Assembly (NCBI GenBank): GCA_000508305.1
Contig: CP006977.1
Span: 186,001-250,000 of the forward strand
Length of the DNA: 64,000 nucleotides
DNA from: Sulfolobus acidocaldarius SUSAZ
GTDB lineage: Archaea; Thermoproteota; Thermoprotei_A; Sulfolobales; Sulfolobaceae
Reading direction: 5' to 3'
The notes under the pieces are model-generated. The model searched no databases. It was not told the DNA's origin and was given only the letters and a program-made list of their open reading frames with translations. The position numbers and the translations under genes were made by a program. Within the stretch, counting starts at the first letter, position 1. Every line of letters starts with the position of its first letter. Of the stretch, positions 28,232-37,614 are shown piece after piece.

Positions 28232-29475
28232 TATAATCTCCTCGGGTCAGTTATTTTACCTTCTAATGCAGTAGCCGCAGCCACTGCGGGTCCTGATAGA
28301 TAGACTTTTGCGTCGGGGCTTCCCATTCTTCCTTTGAAGTTTCTCGAACTTGTCGAGATTATTGTCTCTCCTGGACCTGCTATACCAAAATGTCCTCCTA
28401 AACATGGACCGCACGTCCCATAAGTTATTATAGCCCCAGCATCAGCTAACGTCTGCACATAACCTAGCTCTAATGCTTTCTTGAACAGCTGATAAGAGGC
28501 TGGAATCACAATTGTTCTTGTTTTAACTTTCTTTCCTTTCAGTATCTTGGCTGCCATCTCAAGATCGCTTATTCTTCCATTGGTGCAAGATCCTATGAAA
28601 ACTTGATCTACTGGTATACCTTCTATCTCATTCACAGTCTTTACGTTATCTACGCTATGAGGAGCAGCAACCAGAGGGTCTAATTTAGATAGATCAATAT
28701 TATATTCATCAACATATTTTGCATCTGAATCAGGAGTCACCATCTGTGGCTCATATCCTCTAGCTGTCTTTATGTAGTTGAATGTTTCTTGATCTGGAAC
28801 AAACATCAATGCATCCGCATTCATTTCAATACCCATATTAGAGACTGTAGCTCTGAAGTCCATTGGTACGGCTGAGGGCTCTTTCACGAAAATCTCAAGA
28901 GACATTCCGTTAAAGTAATCAGCCTTAAAGTCTCCTAAGATCTTAAGGGCTATATCCTTACCGTTTATCCATCTCGCTGGTTTTCCTTCCAGTGTTATCT
29001 TAAATGGCTGTGGAACCATTACCCATGTCTTTCCAGTTATAACCGCTGCTGCTACGTCACTTGCTCCTAAACCTTGCGCAAATGCCCCAACAGCACCTGA
29101 TGTGCTGGTGTGACTATCTGCTGCTACTATAACTTGACCAGGATTAGCATACCTCTCGATCATTATCTGGTGTAATATTCCTGAGTTTATATCATAGAAG
29201 TTAGGCACTGAGGTTTTCTTTACGAAGTTTCTAATTTGCCCTTGAATTTCTGCACTCCTTACATCTGGGGGTGGTGCTAGGTGGTCGAAAGCTATAACTA
29301 ACTTCTCTCTATCAAACACTTTGAGAGTTCCCACATCTTCCATTACTTCTATGACGTGATATCCAGTTAAATCATGAAATGCAACCAGATCTACTTTTAT
29401 TTCTGTTACATCTCCTGGAGAGACATTTTTACCTGAAGCTCTACTTAATATTTTTTCCGTAAGAGTTTGTGGCAT
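28231..29475 (-). CDS. leuC: 3-isopropylmalate dehydratase large subunit
   Basis: 414 residues. The 4Fe-4S ligands are in [12 protein letters not shown] and [32 protein letters not shown] and DGD-type substrate loops are also in place. Length fits the short archaeal LeuC/HacA class. It is first in a two-gene unit with leuD; a T/A-rich block at 29490-29510 may be its promoter. Confidence 0.9.
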   Translation of the reverse strand: MPQTLTEKILSRASGKNVSPGDVTEIKVDLVAFHDLTGYHVIEVMEDVGTLKVFDREKLVIAFDHLAPPPDVRSAEIQGQIRNFVKKTSVPNFYDINSGILHQIMIERYANPGQVIVAADSHTSTSGAVGAFAQGLGASDVAAAVITGKTWVMVPQPFKITLEGKPARWINGKDIALKILGDFKADYFNGMSLEIFVKEPSAVPMDFRATVSNMGIEMNADALMFVPDQETFNYIKTARGYEPQMVTPDSDAKYVDEYNIDLSKLDPLVAAPHSVDNVKTVNEIEGIPVDQVFIGSCTNGRISDLEMAAKILKGKKVKTRTIVIPASYQLFKKALELGYVQTLADAGAIITYGTCGPCLGGHFGIAGPGETIISTSSRNFKGRMGSPDAKVYLSGPAVAAATALEGKITDPRRL

Positions 29476-29538
29476 TAGGTTTATTAGAAACTATAGTAGA
29501 AAATAAATATTACTTTAAAGAGTAGTTCTAACTTAAAA

Positions 29539-30375
29539 CTATTTAGTCATTAAAAGATTCTTTTTCTTCTCCCTACTCTTTTCTGCTATCTTTGACGCAT
29601 AAGCTCCTCCGAAGTAAAGCATGGAGAGAATAATTCCTATGATAGTTTCAATTATACCGCCTGTAGTACCAGGAGATATAATATACGCAATAATAAAAGA
29701 TAATAGTACACCCCACCTCCAATTCTTAAACCATGTTGATGACTTTATCAATCCCACGAGAGTGAGCATATACATTATAAGAGGCATTTCAAATGCAATT
29801 CCTGTACCAGCCATTAGGAGTATTATAGTACTTATATACGAATTAAATCCTAGTGTAGGTTCAACTCCCAGTGAGACGTCCAGCCTATATATGAATATTA
29901 ACATGAAGGGTAAAAGCATAAAGTATGCGAATACTGAGCCAGCTACAAATAATAGCATTCCTGGAATTACTAACCTCCTAAAAGTCCTCTTTTCATGCTC
30001 ATACAACCCTGGAGACACGAATGCCCAAAATTCCCTTAATAAAATAGGTAATGAAGAGAAGATTGATAAGTAGACCGAAACAGTTATTGTGGTCAGTAAA
30101 GCTTCAAATGGAGATAGGGTTATCAGAATTAAGTCTTTTGGAATTGGTCTCATTAAGACCTCTCTAGTGAATTGGACTGATATGCTGTCATATAATGTAG
30201 GATAAAGTATGGGTATAGAGTAAGTTCCAATTTTAATAGTTGTAATTCCAAAAGTGGTGTAAATTGTAAGGAAGACAAGAAATGAGACTATAACTCTCCT
30301 TGTTCTGCGTAATAACTCCCTTATATGCTCTATTAACGGTTGCTCCTTATCTTCCCTTGCCTTCTGATAACTCAT
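29539..30375 (-). CDS. tatC: Twin-arginine translocase subunit TatC
   Basis: 278 residues, six transmembrane segments. The N terminus PLIEHIRELLRRTRRVI is the TatC signal-peptide-binding region with the conserved glutamate, and the first periplasmic loop and the SPGLYEHEKR cytoplasmic loop are present. It accepts folded proteins with RR signals. It overlaps the preceding TatB-like gene by 29 bases and ends the tat unit. Confidence 0.92.
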   Translation of the reverse strand: MSYQKAREDKEQPLIEHIRELLRRTRRVIVSFLVFLTIYTTFGITTIKIGTYSIPILYPTLYDSISVQFTREVLMRPIPKDLILITLSPFEALLTTITVSVYLSIFSSLPILLREFWAFVSPGLYEHEKRTFRRLVIPGMLLFVAGSVFAYFMLLPFMLIFIYRLDVSLGVEPTLGFNSYISTIILLMAGTGIAFEMPLIMYMLTLVGLIKSSTWFKNWRWGVLLSFIIAYIISPGTTGGIIETIIGIILSMLYFGGAYASKIAEKSREKKKNLLMTK

Positions 30376-30730
30376 TGTCTACTCCTCTATTCTTCTTAAG
30401 CTCATTTAACTCTTTCTCAAGCTCTTTGATCCTCTGCTCGAGTAGATCTATCTTATAGTTCTTAACACTGTAATTTACTGGTGTATTATTATTTGTCTCA
30501 TAATACATGGTTCTCGAAACTTCAGAAAGAGGTCTAACTACCTCCTCATTACTTTGAGCAATTTCATTGAATTCACGTTTTAGTTCATTTACAATCTCAG
30601 TCTGCTTTCTCCTTAATTCATTGTATGTCTTTACCACATTTTTTATGGTGGATATAGAGTTTTTGTCACCTGCTAATAGAATTATGCCTAACACAATTAT
30701 GATCAAAAAACCATCTATTGAAGAAACCAA
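30347..30730 (-). CDS. TatA/TatB-like protein with long coiled coil
   Basis: 127 residues. One short N-terminal membrane segment (DGFLIIIVLGIILLA, about 6-21) is followed by an amphipathic helix and a predicted coiled coil (LLEQRIKELEKELNELKK, about 95-113). The usual TatA FG hinge is replaced by GDKNS. Placed between tatA and tatC, it is probably a second TatA-like or a TatB-like subunit. Confidence 0.7.
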   Translation of the reverse strand: MVSSIDGFLIIIVLGIILLAGDKNSISTIKNVVKTYNELRRKQTEIVNELKREFNEIAQSNEEVVRPLSEVSRTMYYETNNNTPVNYSVKNYKIDLLEQRIKELEKELNELKKNRGVDNELSEGKGR

Positions 30731-30757
30731 TAACTTTCACCATTATCAGCTCTGCTG

Positions 30758-31048
30758 TTAGCTCTGTCCACTCTGCTGTTTTTGTTTCTTTAACTCCTCT
30801 AACTCTCTCTGTAAATCCTGAATCTTCTTTTGAAGTTCTGCCTCTTTATCAACGGGTTGCTGAGCCTGTTGAGCTTGTTGCATTTGCATTAGCTCCATCT
30901 CAGCCTCCATCTTACCTTTCTTGAACTCGCCGATAGATTTCCCAAGTGATCTGAATAGTTCAGGAAGTTTAGTTGCTCCAAAGAACAATATGGCAGCTAC
31001 AATAAGTACAACTAACAACTGATCCCAGTTGCCAAACATATTTATCAT
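30758..31048 (-). CDS. tatA: Sec-independent translocase subunit TatA
   Basis: 96 residues. Membrane helix LLVVLIVAAILFFGATKLPEL with the FG hinge, amphipathic helix FRSLGKSIGEFKKG, then a glutamine-rich and charged tail (MQMQQAQQAQQ; KKIQDLQRELEELKK). First gene of tatA-tatB-like-tatC, with a strong TATA box upstream. Confidence 0.92.
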   Translation of the reverse strand: MINMFGNWDQLLVVLIVAAILFFGATKLPELFRSLGKSIGEFKKGKMEAEMELMQMQQAQQAQQPVDKEAELQKKIQDLQRELEELKKQKQQSGQS

Positions 31049-31066
31049 TATATATCTCGTTTCGTT

Positions 31067-31076
31067 ATTTATAAAC
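31067..31076 (-). promoter_or_regulatory. TATA box for the tat unit
   Basis: On the minus strand GTTTATAAAT ends about 19 bases before the tatA ATG at 31048. Confidence 0.55.
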
Positions 31077-31257
31077 TTTTTTCACTATTAATTTATCGTT
31101 GATCTTAAGCTAAACACTGATTAAGTTACCTTGTGGGCAAGAAATTATCTTGTGTCTAAGGTTTAAATTACATAACGAGAATTTCTTTAGATACTATTAA
31201 ATTTTGAAGAAAAGCTTTTAAATACTTCAAGTTAAGAGACGGATTGGGCGGTGGTAA

Positions 31258-32043
31258 GTTGGAAGAATCCTAGAGGGCATTAATCTAGGTTATGCTTATG
31301 TAGACGCAAATTTCGTATTTAAGAATGTGAATCTTGAGACTCATGAGAATGAACTAGTTAGTATTGTAGGACCTTCAGGGATAGGGAAATCTACCCTTCT
31401 GAGAATATTAGGCGGATTTACAATTCCAACAGAAGGAGAGGTAAGGTTAGAGGGTAACAAGATCTCTAGACCAACACCAAAGATATCATTGATTCATCAA
31501 TCCATAGTTACTTTTCCTTGGATGACAGCTCTCGATAACGTCAAGTTAGGGTTAAAATATAGGAAGTTACCCAAAGAGGAGGAAAATAAGATAGCTAAAA
31601 GAATGTTAGAGTTAGTTGGTCTATCAGGGTTCGAAAACTTTTATCCTAAGCAATTAAGCGGAGGAATGAGGCAGAGAGTAGCTATTGCTAGAGCACTAGT
31701 AGCCGATCCTCTTGTCCTTCTTATGGATGAGCCTTTCTCTCACTTAGACGAGTTAACCGCAGAAGGACTGAGACAAGAGATATATCAATTATTATTCAGT
31801 GAGGAGGTTCCTTTAAAATCCGTAGTTTTAGTTTCACATAATTTGAATGAGGTAGTTGAACTTGCAGATAGGGTGTATATACTCAACGGTTTTCCCGCTA
31901 CAGTAATAGGTGAGGTAAAAATCGAATTAGAAAGACCAAGAGATCCCAAAGACACGAAGTTTACCGAGTACGTTGATGTACTTTACAAACTTCTTAGTCC
32001 CAAAGCAAAGAAAATTAGTGACTCCAAGGGTGAACTAATATGA
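31258..32043 (+). CDS. Anion-type ABC transporter ATP-binding protein, start unclear
   Basis: Walker A is VGPSGIGKSTLL, the signature is LSGGMRQRVAIARAL, Walker B is LVLLMDEPF and the H-loop is VVLVSHN. GTG 31327 would leave out the first ABC strand; the frame upstream reads ILEGINLGYAYVDANFVFK, normal for the family, but has no legal start back to the TAA at 31255. A TTG at 31259 (TTGGAAGAA) would join it if one more A were present near 31266. The protein stops at the point where the usual C-terminal AAA-associated domain should begin; a matching free domain is encoded at 51922-52392. The stop overlaps the permease ATG. Confidence 0.88.
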   Translation, partial: VGRILEGINLGYAYVDANFVFKNVNLETHENELVSIVGPSGIGKSTLLRILGGFTIPTEGEVRLEGNKISRPTPKISLIHQSIVTFPWMTALDNVKLGLKYRKLPKEEENKIAKRMLELVGLSGFENFYPKQLSGGMRQRVAIARALVADPLVLLMDEPFSHLDELTAEGLRQEIYQLLFSEEVPLKSVVLVSHNLNEVVELADRVYILNGFPATVIGEVKIELERPRDPKDTKFTEYVDVLYKLLSPKAKKISDSKGELI

Positions 32044-33671
32044 GCGCACTCTTAGAAATCGTCATTGCTACTTTATTTACTCTAGCTAGAGTATGGATAA
32101 CAATTGCCCTATCCATCATCACTGGTTGGTTTTTAGGTTATCTTGCTATAAAGAGTCGTATCGTAGAGAATGTATACGTGAGTCTCATTGAGATTTTTGA
32201 ATCGGTGCCCGTATTCAGCTTCTTACCTATAGTTCTTATATTCTTCGTGTTCACTATTGGAGGAAATTTAGGTATTCAGTTAGCGGTTTTGTTTCTTGTA
32301 TTCACCGCAGTAGTATGGAATATCTGGATGGGTATTTACCAAGCATATAAGACTATTCCCCAGGATATGTTAGAGGTCTCTGAAAACTATAGATTTTCAC
32401 TTATGGACAAATTCTCAAAGCTATATATACCCTACAGCATGCCACGCATTGCTTCAAACTTATTTCCAAGTTTCGTCAACGCTCTATTTTACATAACTGT
32501 GAGTGAAGTATTTAGCGTAGGGAATTCGCAGTATCAGGTTTTCGGAATTGGTTCTCTTATAAATTACTTTGTGAATAATGGGCTATACAATGACGCTCTC
32601 ATCGGAATAATCATTTTGATCATATGGGTTATAATATTTACTCTTGTATTGAGAGAGTTAGCGGAGTATATCATTTCAAGATTCGGGCTAGATACTGAGA
32701 TTAAAGTTAGAAAAAGAGGGAGGCTTAGCATTCGCTATTCCTCCAGGATAAGTAGTGGACTCTCCACAATAGTCAAGTTAGGAAAAGCTTTCACCATACC
32801 TGTTGCTAGAAGAAGTGTGAGACAAGTAAGAGTAGAGGAGGAAAGGGAAAGAAGTAAAGCGAGTAATTTATGGAAATACGTAGGTATCTTAATATCAGTC
32901 TTAATTCTGTCTTTCATTCTATATGGCTCCATCTCTGTTATAATATCAGTACCGTTAGCTACCTGGTCGTATTTGGTATCTAACACTCCTTTTGCTTTAC
33001 TCTCAATAGCTGTTGATTACATAAGGGTCACAGTAGTTACTTTAATTTCATTACTCATCGCTATATTCCTAGGATACTTTATAGCTGTGCACAAGAGAAT
33101 AGAGAGAGTAATACTACCACTAATTCAGATTGTCGCTGCAGTTCCAGCCCCTGTTTATTTTCCGTTTCTTTATGCATTTTCCATTTCTTTTATAAGCCAT
33201 TTGTTTGGAGCGTTTACCAACGAGTTTTATGTTCTACTCCTTGGATTCTTATCTACTTTCTATTATTCATTTTTCAGCTACTACATAGGAGTTACCAGTA
33301 TGCCTGTTCAGTTTTGGGAGATAATGAAAAATTACGAATTGTCATTTTGGCAGAAGCTTAGGCAAATAGTCTTACCTTCCACAATGCCTTACCTCATTAC
33401 AGGCATAACTTCCACAGTAAATAGCACTTGGGGAGGCTTAGCCATAGCAGAGTATTGGCCAAATATCACGCAGGATCATAATTTATACGTTAGGACGGGT
33501 TTGATGAAGGATATTGTCTTATTTACAAATCAAGGCGCAATTGGGTTAGCATCATGGTTTTCGTTGATTTTTGCTATAATAGTTGTTGCCTACTCTATTT
33601 TGTTCACGAGGAAACTTATGGATTTAGCTAGGAGAAAATATATTGCAGAGGAAGGAGTTTATTTAGCATAA
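32040..33671 (+). CDS. Duplicated ABC permease (COG4986 class)
   Basis: 543 residues made of two BPD_transp_1 permease halves in one chain. The coupling EAA-like loops are YKTIPQDMLEVSENYRFS (about 103-120) and SMPVQFWEIMKNYELSFW (about 420-437). A basic linker lies between them (about 225-275). This matches the COG4986 duplicated permease of nitrate/sulfonate-type systems, which pairs with an ATPase and often has no recognisable binding protein; none is nearby here. The transported anion is unknown. Confidence 0.88.
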   Translation: MSALLEIVIATLFTLARVWITIALSIITGWFLGYLAIKSRIVENVYVSLIEIFESVPVFSFLPIVLIFFVFTIGGNLGIQLAVLFLVFTAVVWNIWMGIYQAYKTIPQDMLEVSENYRFSLMDKFSKLYIPYSMPRIASNLFPSFVNALFYITVSEVFSVGNSQYQVFGIGSLINYFVNNGLYNDALIGIIILIIWVIIFTLVLRELAEYIISRFGLDTEIKVRKRGRLSIRYSSRISSGLSTIVKLGKAFTIPVARRSVRQVRVEEERERSKASNLWKYVGILISVLILSFILYGSISVIISVPLATWSYLVSNTPFALLSIAVDYIRVTVVTLISLLIAIFLGYFIAVHKRIERVILPLIQIVAAVPAPVYFPFLYAFSISFISHLFGAFTNEFYVLLLGFLSTFYYSFFSYYIGVTSMPVQFWEIMKNYELSFWQKLRQIVLPSTMPYLITGITSTVNSTWGGLAIAEYWPNITQDHNLYVRTGLMKDIVLFTNQGAIGLASWFSLIFAIIVVAYSILFTRKLMDLARRKYIAEEGVYLA

Positions 33672-33699
33672 ACTTATTTCTTTCTAAGTACTCCTTATT

Positions 33700-33756
33700 G
33701 TGAATGATGTGGAATCCGGGATCTGAGAATGATGACAAAAAGCGCGAGCGCTGATT
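33700..33756 (+). ncRNA. C/D box sRNA (2'-O-methylation guide)
   Basis: All four boxes are in order and well spaced: C ATGATGT at 33703-33709, D' CTGA at 33722-33725, C' ATGATGA at 33728-33734 and D CTGA at 33750-33753. The D' guide is 12 nt (GGAATCCGGGAT) and the D guide 15 nt (CAAAAAGCGCGAGCG). By the five-nucleotide rule the D guide would direct methylation of the C in a target reading CGCTCGCGC. It lies in the gap between the ABC permease and accC, in a GC-rich island of an AT-rich spacer. The target RNA is not identified here. Confidence 0.82.
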
Positions 33757-33813
33757 ATAATTTGATCTGTAATGAGAAAAATTGGATGTATAAATTTTTT
33801 ATATCTGTTTATG

Positions 33814-33822
33814 CTTATATAA
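33814..33822 (+). promoter_or_regulatory. TATA box for the carboxylase genes
   Basis: CTTATATAA ends 14 bases before ATG 33836; a second AT-rich TATA-like element (ATAAATTTTTT) lies further upstream at about 33789. Confidence 0.45.
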
Positions 33823-33835
33823 CTTAGTTGATTTT

Positions 33836-35368
33836 ATGCCCCCATTTGGAAAAGTCTTGGTCGCAAATAGGGGAGAAATAGCAATAAGGGTAATGAAAGC
33901 GGTAAAGGAAATGGGAATGAAAGCAGTGGCAGTGTATTCAGAGGCTGACAAGAACTCTCTTCATGTTAAGTACGCTGATGAAGCCTACTATATAGGGCCG
34001 TCTCCGGCAATCCAAAGCTACTTGAATATAGAGTCAATTATTAGCGTAGCTGAGAAAGCACATGCTGATGCAGTTCATCCGGGTTACGGTTTCCTGTCTG
34101 AAAGGGCAGATTTCGCAGAAGCAGTGGAAAAAGCAGGGATGGTGTTCATAGGACCTTCTCCCCATGCAATGAACTCCATTAAAAGTAAACTCGACGGAAA
34201 GAGACTTGCAAAGGCTTCTGGAGTTCCCATATCACCTGGTTCTGATGGACCAGTGGAGAATTTAGATGAGGCTATTAAGATTGCAGAAAGGATAGGATAC
34301 CCTATAATGGTGAAAGCAGCCTATGGAGGAGGAGGTACAGGTATAACTAAGGTAGATTCTCAAGAGCAGCTAGTTGATGTTTGGGAAAGAAATAAGAGAT
34401 TGGCATACCAAGCATTTGGAAAAGCTGATTTATATATAGAGAAAGCCGCAGTAAATCCCAGACACATAGAGTTTCAACTTATAGGAGATAAATATGGTAA
34501 TTACGTGGTTGCCTGGGAAAGAGAGTGCACGATACAGAGGAGAAATCAAAAACTGATTGAAGAAGCTCCCTCACCTGTAGTTAAGATGGAAGAAAGAGAA
34601 AGAATGTTCGAACCCATAACAAAATTTGGGCAATTAATAAGATATCACACCTTAGGTACATTTGAGACAGTGTTCTCCGATGTAAGCAGAGAGTTTTACT
34701 TCCTTGAGCTAAACAAGAGGTTACAAGTGGAACATCCAATAACAGAGACCATATTCAGAATAGATCTAGTGAAACTACAGATAAGATTAGCTGCCGATGA
34801 ACATTTACCCTTCACACAAGAGGAATTGAATAAGAGGGTAAGAGGACACGCAATAGAATATAGAATTAACTCAGAGGATCCAATGAATGAATTTTCTGGA
34901 AGTTCGGGAATTATTACCTATTATGAGGAGCCCTCAGGACCTGGAGTTAGAGTAGATAGTGGAATCACCTTAGACAGTTATGTTCCACCTTTCTACGATT
35001 CATTAATAGCTAAGTTGATAGTTTACGGTGAAGATAGGATCTCAGCACTACAGTCAGGGCAAAGGGCTCTGAACGATTTCAAAATTGGTGGCGTAAAAAC
35101 GACAATAGAATTATATAAATGGATAACGAGGGAAGAAGATTTTGTAAATGCCAAATTTACTACGGCATACATAAGTCAGAAAACAAAAGAGTTTTTAGAA
35201 TACCTGAAGAGAAAAGAGATGACTAAAGCTGTTATAGCATCAGTCATGTACAGTAAAGGGTATGTTAAAAAGAGTGGTAACGGCAAAAAGGAGACAGTTT
35301 CAAATAATAAAAACAAATGGAAGACTTATGGAATAATGTCACAATCTTCATATAGGGTGTTGTGGTAA
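33836..35368 (+). CDS. accC: Acetyl/propionyl-CoA carboxylase, biotin carboxylase subunit
   Basis: 510 residues. N-terminal FGKVLVANRGEIAIRVMKA, ATP-grasp glycine loop KAAYGGGGTGITK, ECTIQRRNQKLIEEAPSP, and the catalytic FLELNKRLQVEHPITE with the conserved Glu/Arg. It carboxylates biotin with bicarbonate and ATP. In Sulfolobales this enzyme serves the 3-hydroxypropionate/4-hydroxybutyrate carbon fixation cycle and fatty-acid-like chemistry. The stop overlaps the start of accB. Confidence 0.93.
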   Translation: MPPFGKVLVANRGEIAIRVMKAVKEMGMKAVAVYSEADKNSLHVKYADEAYYIGPSPAIQSYLNIESIISVAEKAHADAVHPGYGFLSERADFAEAVEKAGMVFIGPSPHAMNSIKSKLDGKRLAKASGVPISPGSDGPVENLDEAIKIAERIGYPIMVKAAYGGGGTGITKVDSQEQLVDVWERNKRLAYQAFGKADLYIEKAAVNPRHIEFQLIGDKYGNYVVAWERECTIQRRNQKLIEEAPSPVVKMEERERMFEPITKFGQLIRYHTLGTFETVFSDVSREFYFLELNKRLQVEHPITETIFRIDLVKLQIRLAADEHLPFTQEELNKRVRGHAIEYRINSEDPMNEFSGSSGIITYYEEPSGPGVRVDSGITLDSYVPPFYDSLIAKLIVYGEDRISALQSGQRALNDFKIGGVKTTIELYKWITREEDFVNAKFTTAYISQKTKEFLEYLKRKEMTKAVIASVMYSKGYVKKSGNGKKETVSNNKNKWKTYGIMSQSSYRVLW

Positions 35369-35871
35369 TGAAGATCATAAAAGTAGTTACAGATCAGGGA
35401 GATTCTTACACTTTCGTCACAGAGAAGAGGGATAATAAGGATTTAATGAAAGCAGAGGGAGCAGAATTTGAGGTTGAATACCTGGGAGCTGGATGGAGAG
35501 AGGGAGAACACTTAATTAAAGTCAATGGCGAAGTCCACACTATCTCCATAATTAATGGTCATTTAGTTATTGATAATGAAACGTTATTTAAAGTTGATAG
35601 GGTTATTGAAGAGTCTTTAAGCGAAAAAGTGTCATTTGAGGAAATACTTAAGGGCAAGGAGGGAGAGATTGTTTCACCTTTACAGGGTAGAATCGTCCAG
35701 ATAAGGGTAAAGGAGGGCGACGCAGTGAATAAGGGTCAGCCCTTATTATCAATTGAGGCAATGAAGAGTGAAACAGTAATATCAGCATCTAAGGGAGGAG
35801 TTGTGAAGAAAATTTTGGTAAAACCCGGACAGGGTGTTAAGAAGGGAGACCTTCTTTTAATTATTGAGTAG
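35368..35871 (+). CDS. accB: Biotin carboxyl carrier protein of acyl-CoA carboxylase
   Basis: 167 residues from ATG 35368, which overlaps the accC stop (TAATG); a GTG six bases earlier is an alternative. The C-terminal biotinyl domain has the modified lysine in IEAMKSETVIS and the usual GRIVQIRVKEGDAVNKGQ hairpin. The N-terminal half is a separate domain that probably docks onto the other subunits. It lies between accC and the carboxyltransferase. Confidence 0.92.
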   Translation: MKIIKVVTDQGDSYTFVTEKRDNKDLMKAEGAEFEVEYLGAGWREGEHLIKVNGEVHTISIINGHLVIDNETLFKVDRVIEESLSEKVSFEEILKGKEGEIVSPLQGRIVQIRVKEGDAVNKGQPLLSIEAMKSETVISASKGGVVKKILVKPGQGVKKGDLLLIIE

Positions 35872-35912
35872 TTATGGGGTGAGGTCAAATTACATCCACA
35901 TATGATAAAATA

Positions 35913-37448
35913 TTGGAAGAATTGAAAAAGAAGAAGGAATTGGTATGTAAGGGGGGAGGAGAAGAGAGAATTAAAGCACAGCACGATAAGGGAAAATTGA
36001 CCGCTAGGGAGAGATTATCATTACTGTTTGATGATAATACATTCCAGGAATTTATGGGATTTGCAACAACAAAGGCTACGGAATTCGGTCTAGACAAGAA
36101 CAAGGTCTATGGTGACGGTGTAGTAACGGGATGGGGAAAAGTTGAGGGAAGAACTGTTTTCGCCTATGCACAAGACTTCATATCATTAGGAGGTACATTG
36201 GGCGAGGTACATGCTAACAAGATTGCTAGAGTTTATGAGTTAGCCCTTAAGACAGGGGCACCTGTTGTAGGAATAAATGACTCAGGTGGAGCTAGAATAC
36301 AGGAAGGAGCAGTTGCACTGGAAGGCTATGGTGCAGTGTTTAAGATGAATGTTATGGCATCAGGTGTTATACCACAGATAACTATTATGGCTGGACCTGC
36401 TGCAGGAGGTGCAGTTTATTCTCCCGCATTAACAGATTTCATTATAATGATTAAAGGAGATGCTTACTACATGTTTGTAACAGGACCAGAAATAACTAAG
36501 GTAGCTCTAGGTGAAGAAGTCAGTTATCAAGATCTAGGAGGAGCAGTAGTACACTCAACTAAATCCGGTGTAGTGCACTTCATGGCTGAAAATGAACAAG
36601 ACGCAATAAACATAACTAAGAAACTGTTATCATACCTCCCCTCTAACAACATGGAGGAACCACCATATATAGATACAGGCGATTCTGCAGATAGAGATGT
36701 GTCAGGAGCCGGTGATATAATTCCATCAGACCCCGTAAAGCCGTATAGTATGAGGGAGTTAATATACAGGACGGTCGATAACGGTGAGTTCCTAGAAGTC
36801 CATAAGTATTGGGCAAACAATATCATCATTGGATTTGCAAGAATAGGTGGGAATGTGGTTGGTATAGTAGCCAACAATCCGGAGGAGTTTGGCGGTGCAA
36901 TCGACGTTGATGCTGCAGATAAAGCAGCTAGGTTTATAAGGTTCTGTGATGCCTTCAACATACCTCTGATAAGCTTAGTTGACACTCCTGGTTACGTTCC
37001 AGGCACTGAGCAGGAGTATAAAGGGATTATAAGACATGGGGCTAAAATGTTGTATGCCTTCGCTGAAGCTACTGTCCCAAAGATTACTGTAATACTGAGA
37101 AAGTCCTATGGCGGAGCTCATATAGCTATGAGCATAAAGAGTCTAGGTGCTGACTTAGTTTATGCCTGGCCTAATGCAGAAATAGCTGTTACAGGACCAG
37201 AAGGGGCAGTTAGAATATTGTACAAAAGAGATTTGCAGAAGATGAGCAATCCTGAGGATTATATAAAACAAAAGATAGAGGAATACAGGAGATTATTTGC
37301 AAACCCATATTGGGCAGCAGAAAAGGGTCTAATTGATGATGTGATAGAGCCTAAAGATACAAGGAGGATAATTTACTTTTCTTTGGAAATGTTAAAGAGC
37401 AAGAGAGAGTATAGGTATCCTAAGAAGCATGGGAACATTCCACTGTAA
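35913..37448 (+). CDS. pccB: Acyl-CoA (propionyl/acetyl-CoA) carboxyltransferase subunit
   Basis: 511 residues of the crotonase-fold carboxyltransferase family: KLTARERLSLLFDD at the start, GINDSGGARIQEG, GPAAGGAVYSPALTDF, and SLVDTPGYVPGTEQE and KSYGGAHIAM in the second half. It transfers CO2 from biotin to acetyl- or propionyl-CoA. TTG 35913 is used here; the frame is open further up and reads TYDKILEEL, but the only ATG in that frame (35874) is followed by GGG and then a stop. Confidence 0.92.
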   Translation: MEELKKKKELVCKGGGEERIKAQHDKGKLTARERLSLLFDDNTFQEFMGFATTKATEFGLDKNKVYGDGVVTGWGKVEGRTVFAYAQDFISLGGTLGEVHANKIARVYELALKTGAPVVGINDSGGARIQEGAVALEGYGAVFKMNVMASGVIPQITIMAGPAAGGAVYSPALTDFIIMIKGDAYYMFVTGPEITKVALGEEVSYQDLGGAVVHSTKSGVVHFMAENEQDAINITKKLLSYLPSNNMEEPPYIDTGDSADRDVSGAGDIIPSDPVKPYSMRELIYRTVDNGEFLEVHKYWANNIIIGFARIGGNVVGIVANNPEEFGGAIDVDAADKAARFIRFCDAFNIPLISLVDTPGYVPGTEQEYKGIIRHGAKMLYAFAEATVPKITVILRKSYGGAHIAMSIKSLGADLVYAWPNAEIAVTGPEGAVRILYKRDLQKMSNPEDYIKQKIEEYRRLFANPYWAAEKGLIDDVIEPKDTRRIIYFSLEMLKSKREYRYPKKHGNIPL

Positions 37449-37614
37449 GAATGCAATTATTTTCTCCTTTTTCTGCTTCTATACAACTTTTCTTACCTAA
37501 GGCTAGAAGTATTAATGAGAACTTTTGGAGTACATCACAGTCGTCCTTAAATATCACTTTACCGTTTAAGTAATCAAGCAATAATTCTTGCAGCCTCTTT
37601 GACAATTTTCTCAC
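37420..37614 (-). CDS. Small protein overlapping the hel308 and pccB ends
   Basis: 64 residues starting [20 protein letters not shown] and containing three Cys in the second half ([24 protein letters not shown]). It starts inside the last 41 bases of hel308 in another frame and runs into the pccB end from the opposite strand. Composition looks protein-like, but both overlaps could also make it a shadow. Confidence 0.4.
   Translation of the reverse strand: MRKLSKRLQELLLDYLNGKVIFKDDCDVLQKFSLILLALGKKSCIEAEKGENNCILTVECSHAS

Noticed and set aside
29621-30073. 150-codon plus-strand frame opposite tatC
   Set aside because: Antisense to a confident TatC with six membrane helices; antisense of hydrophobic codons often stays open.
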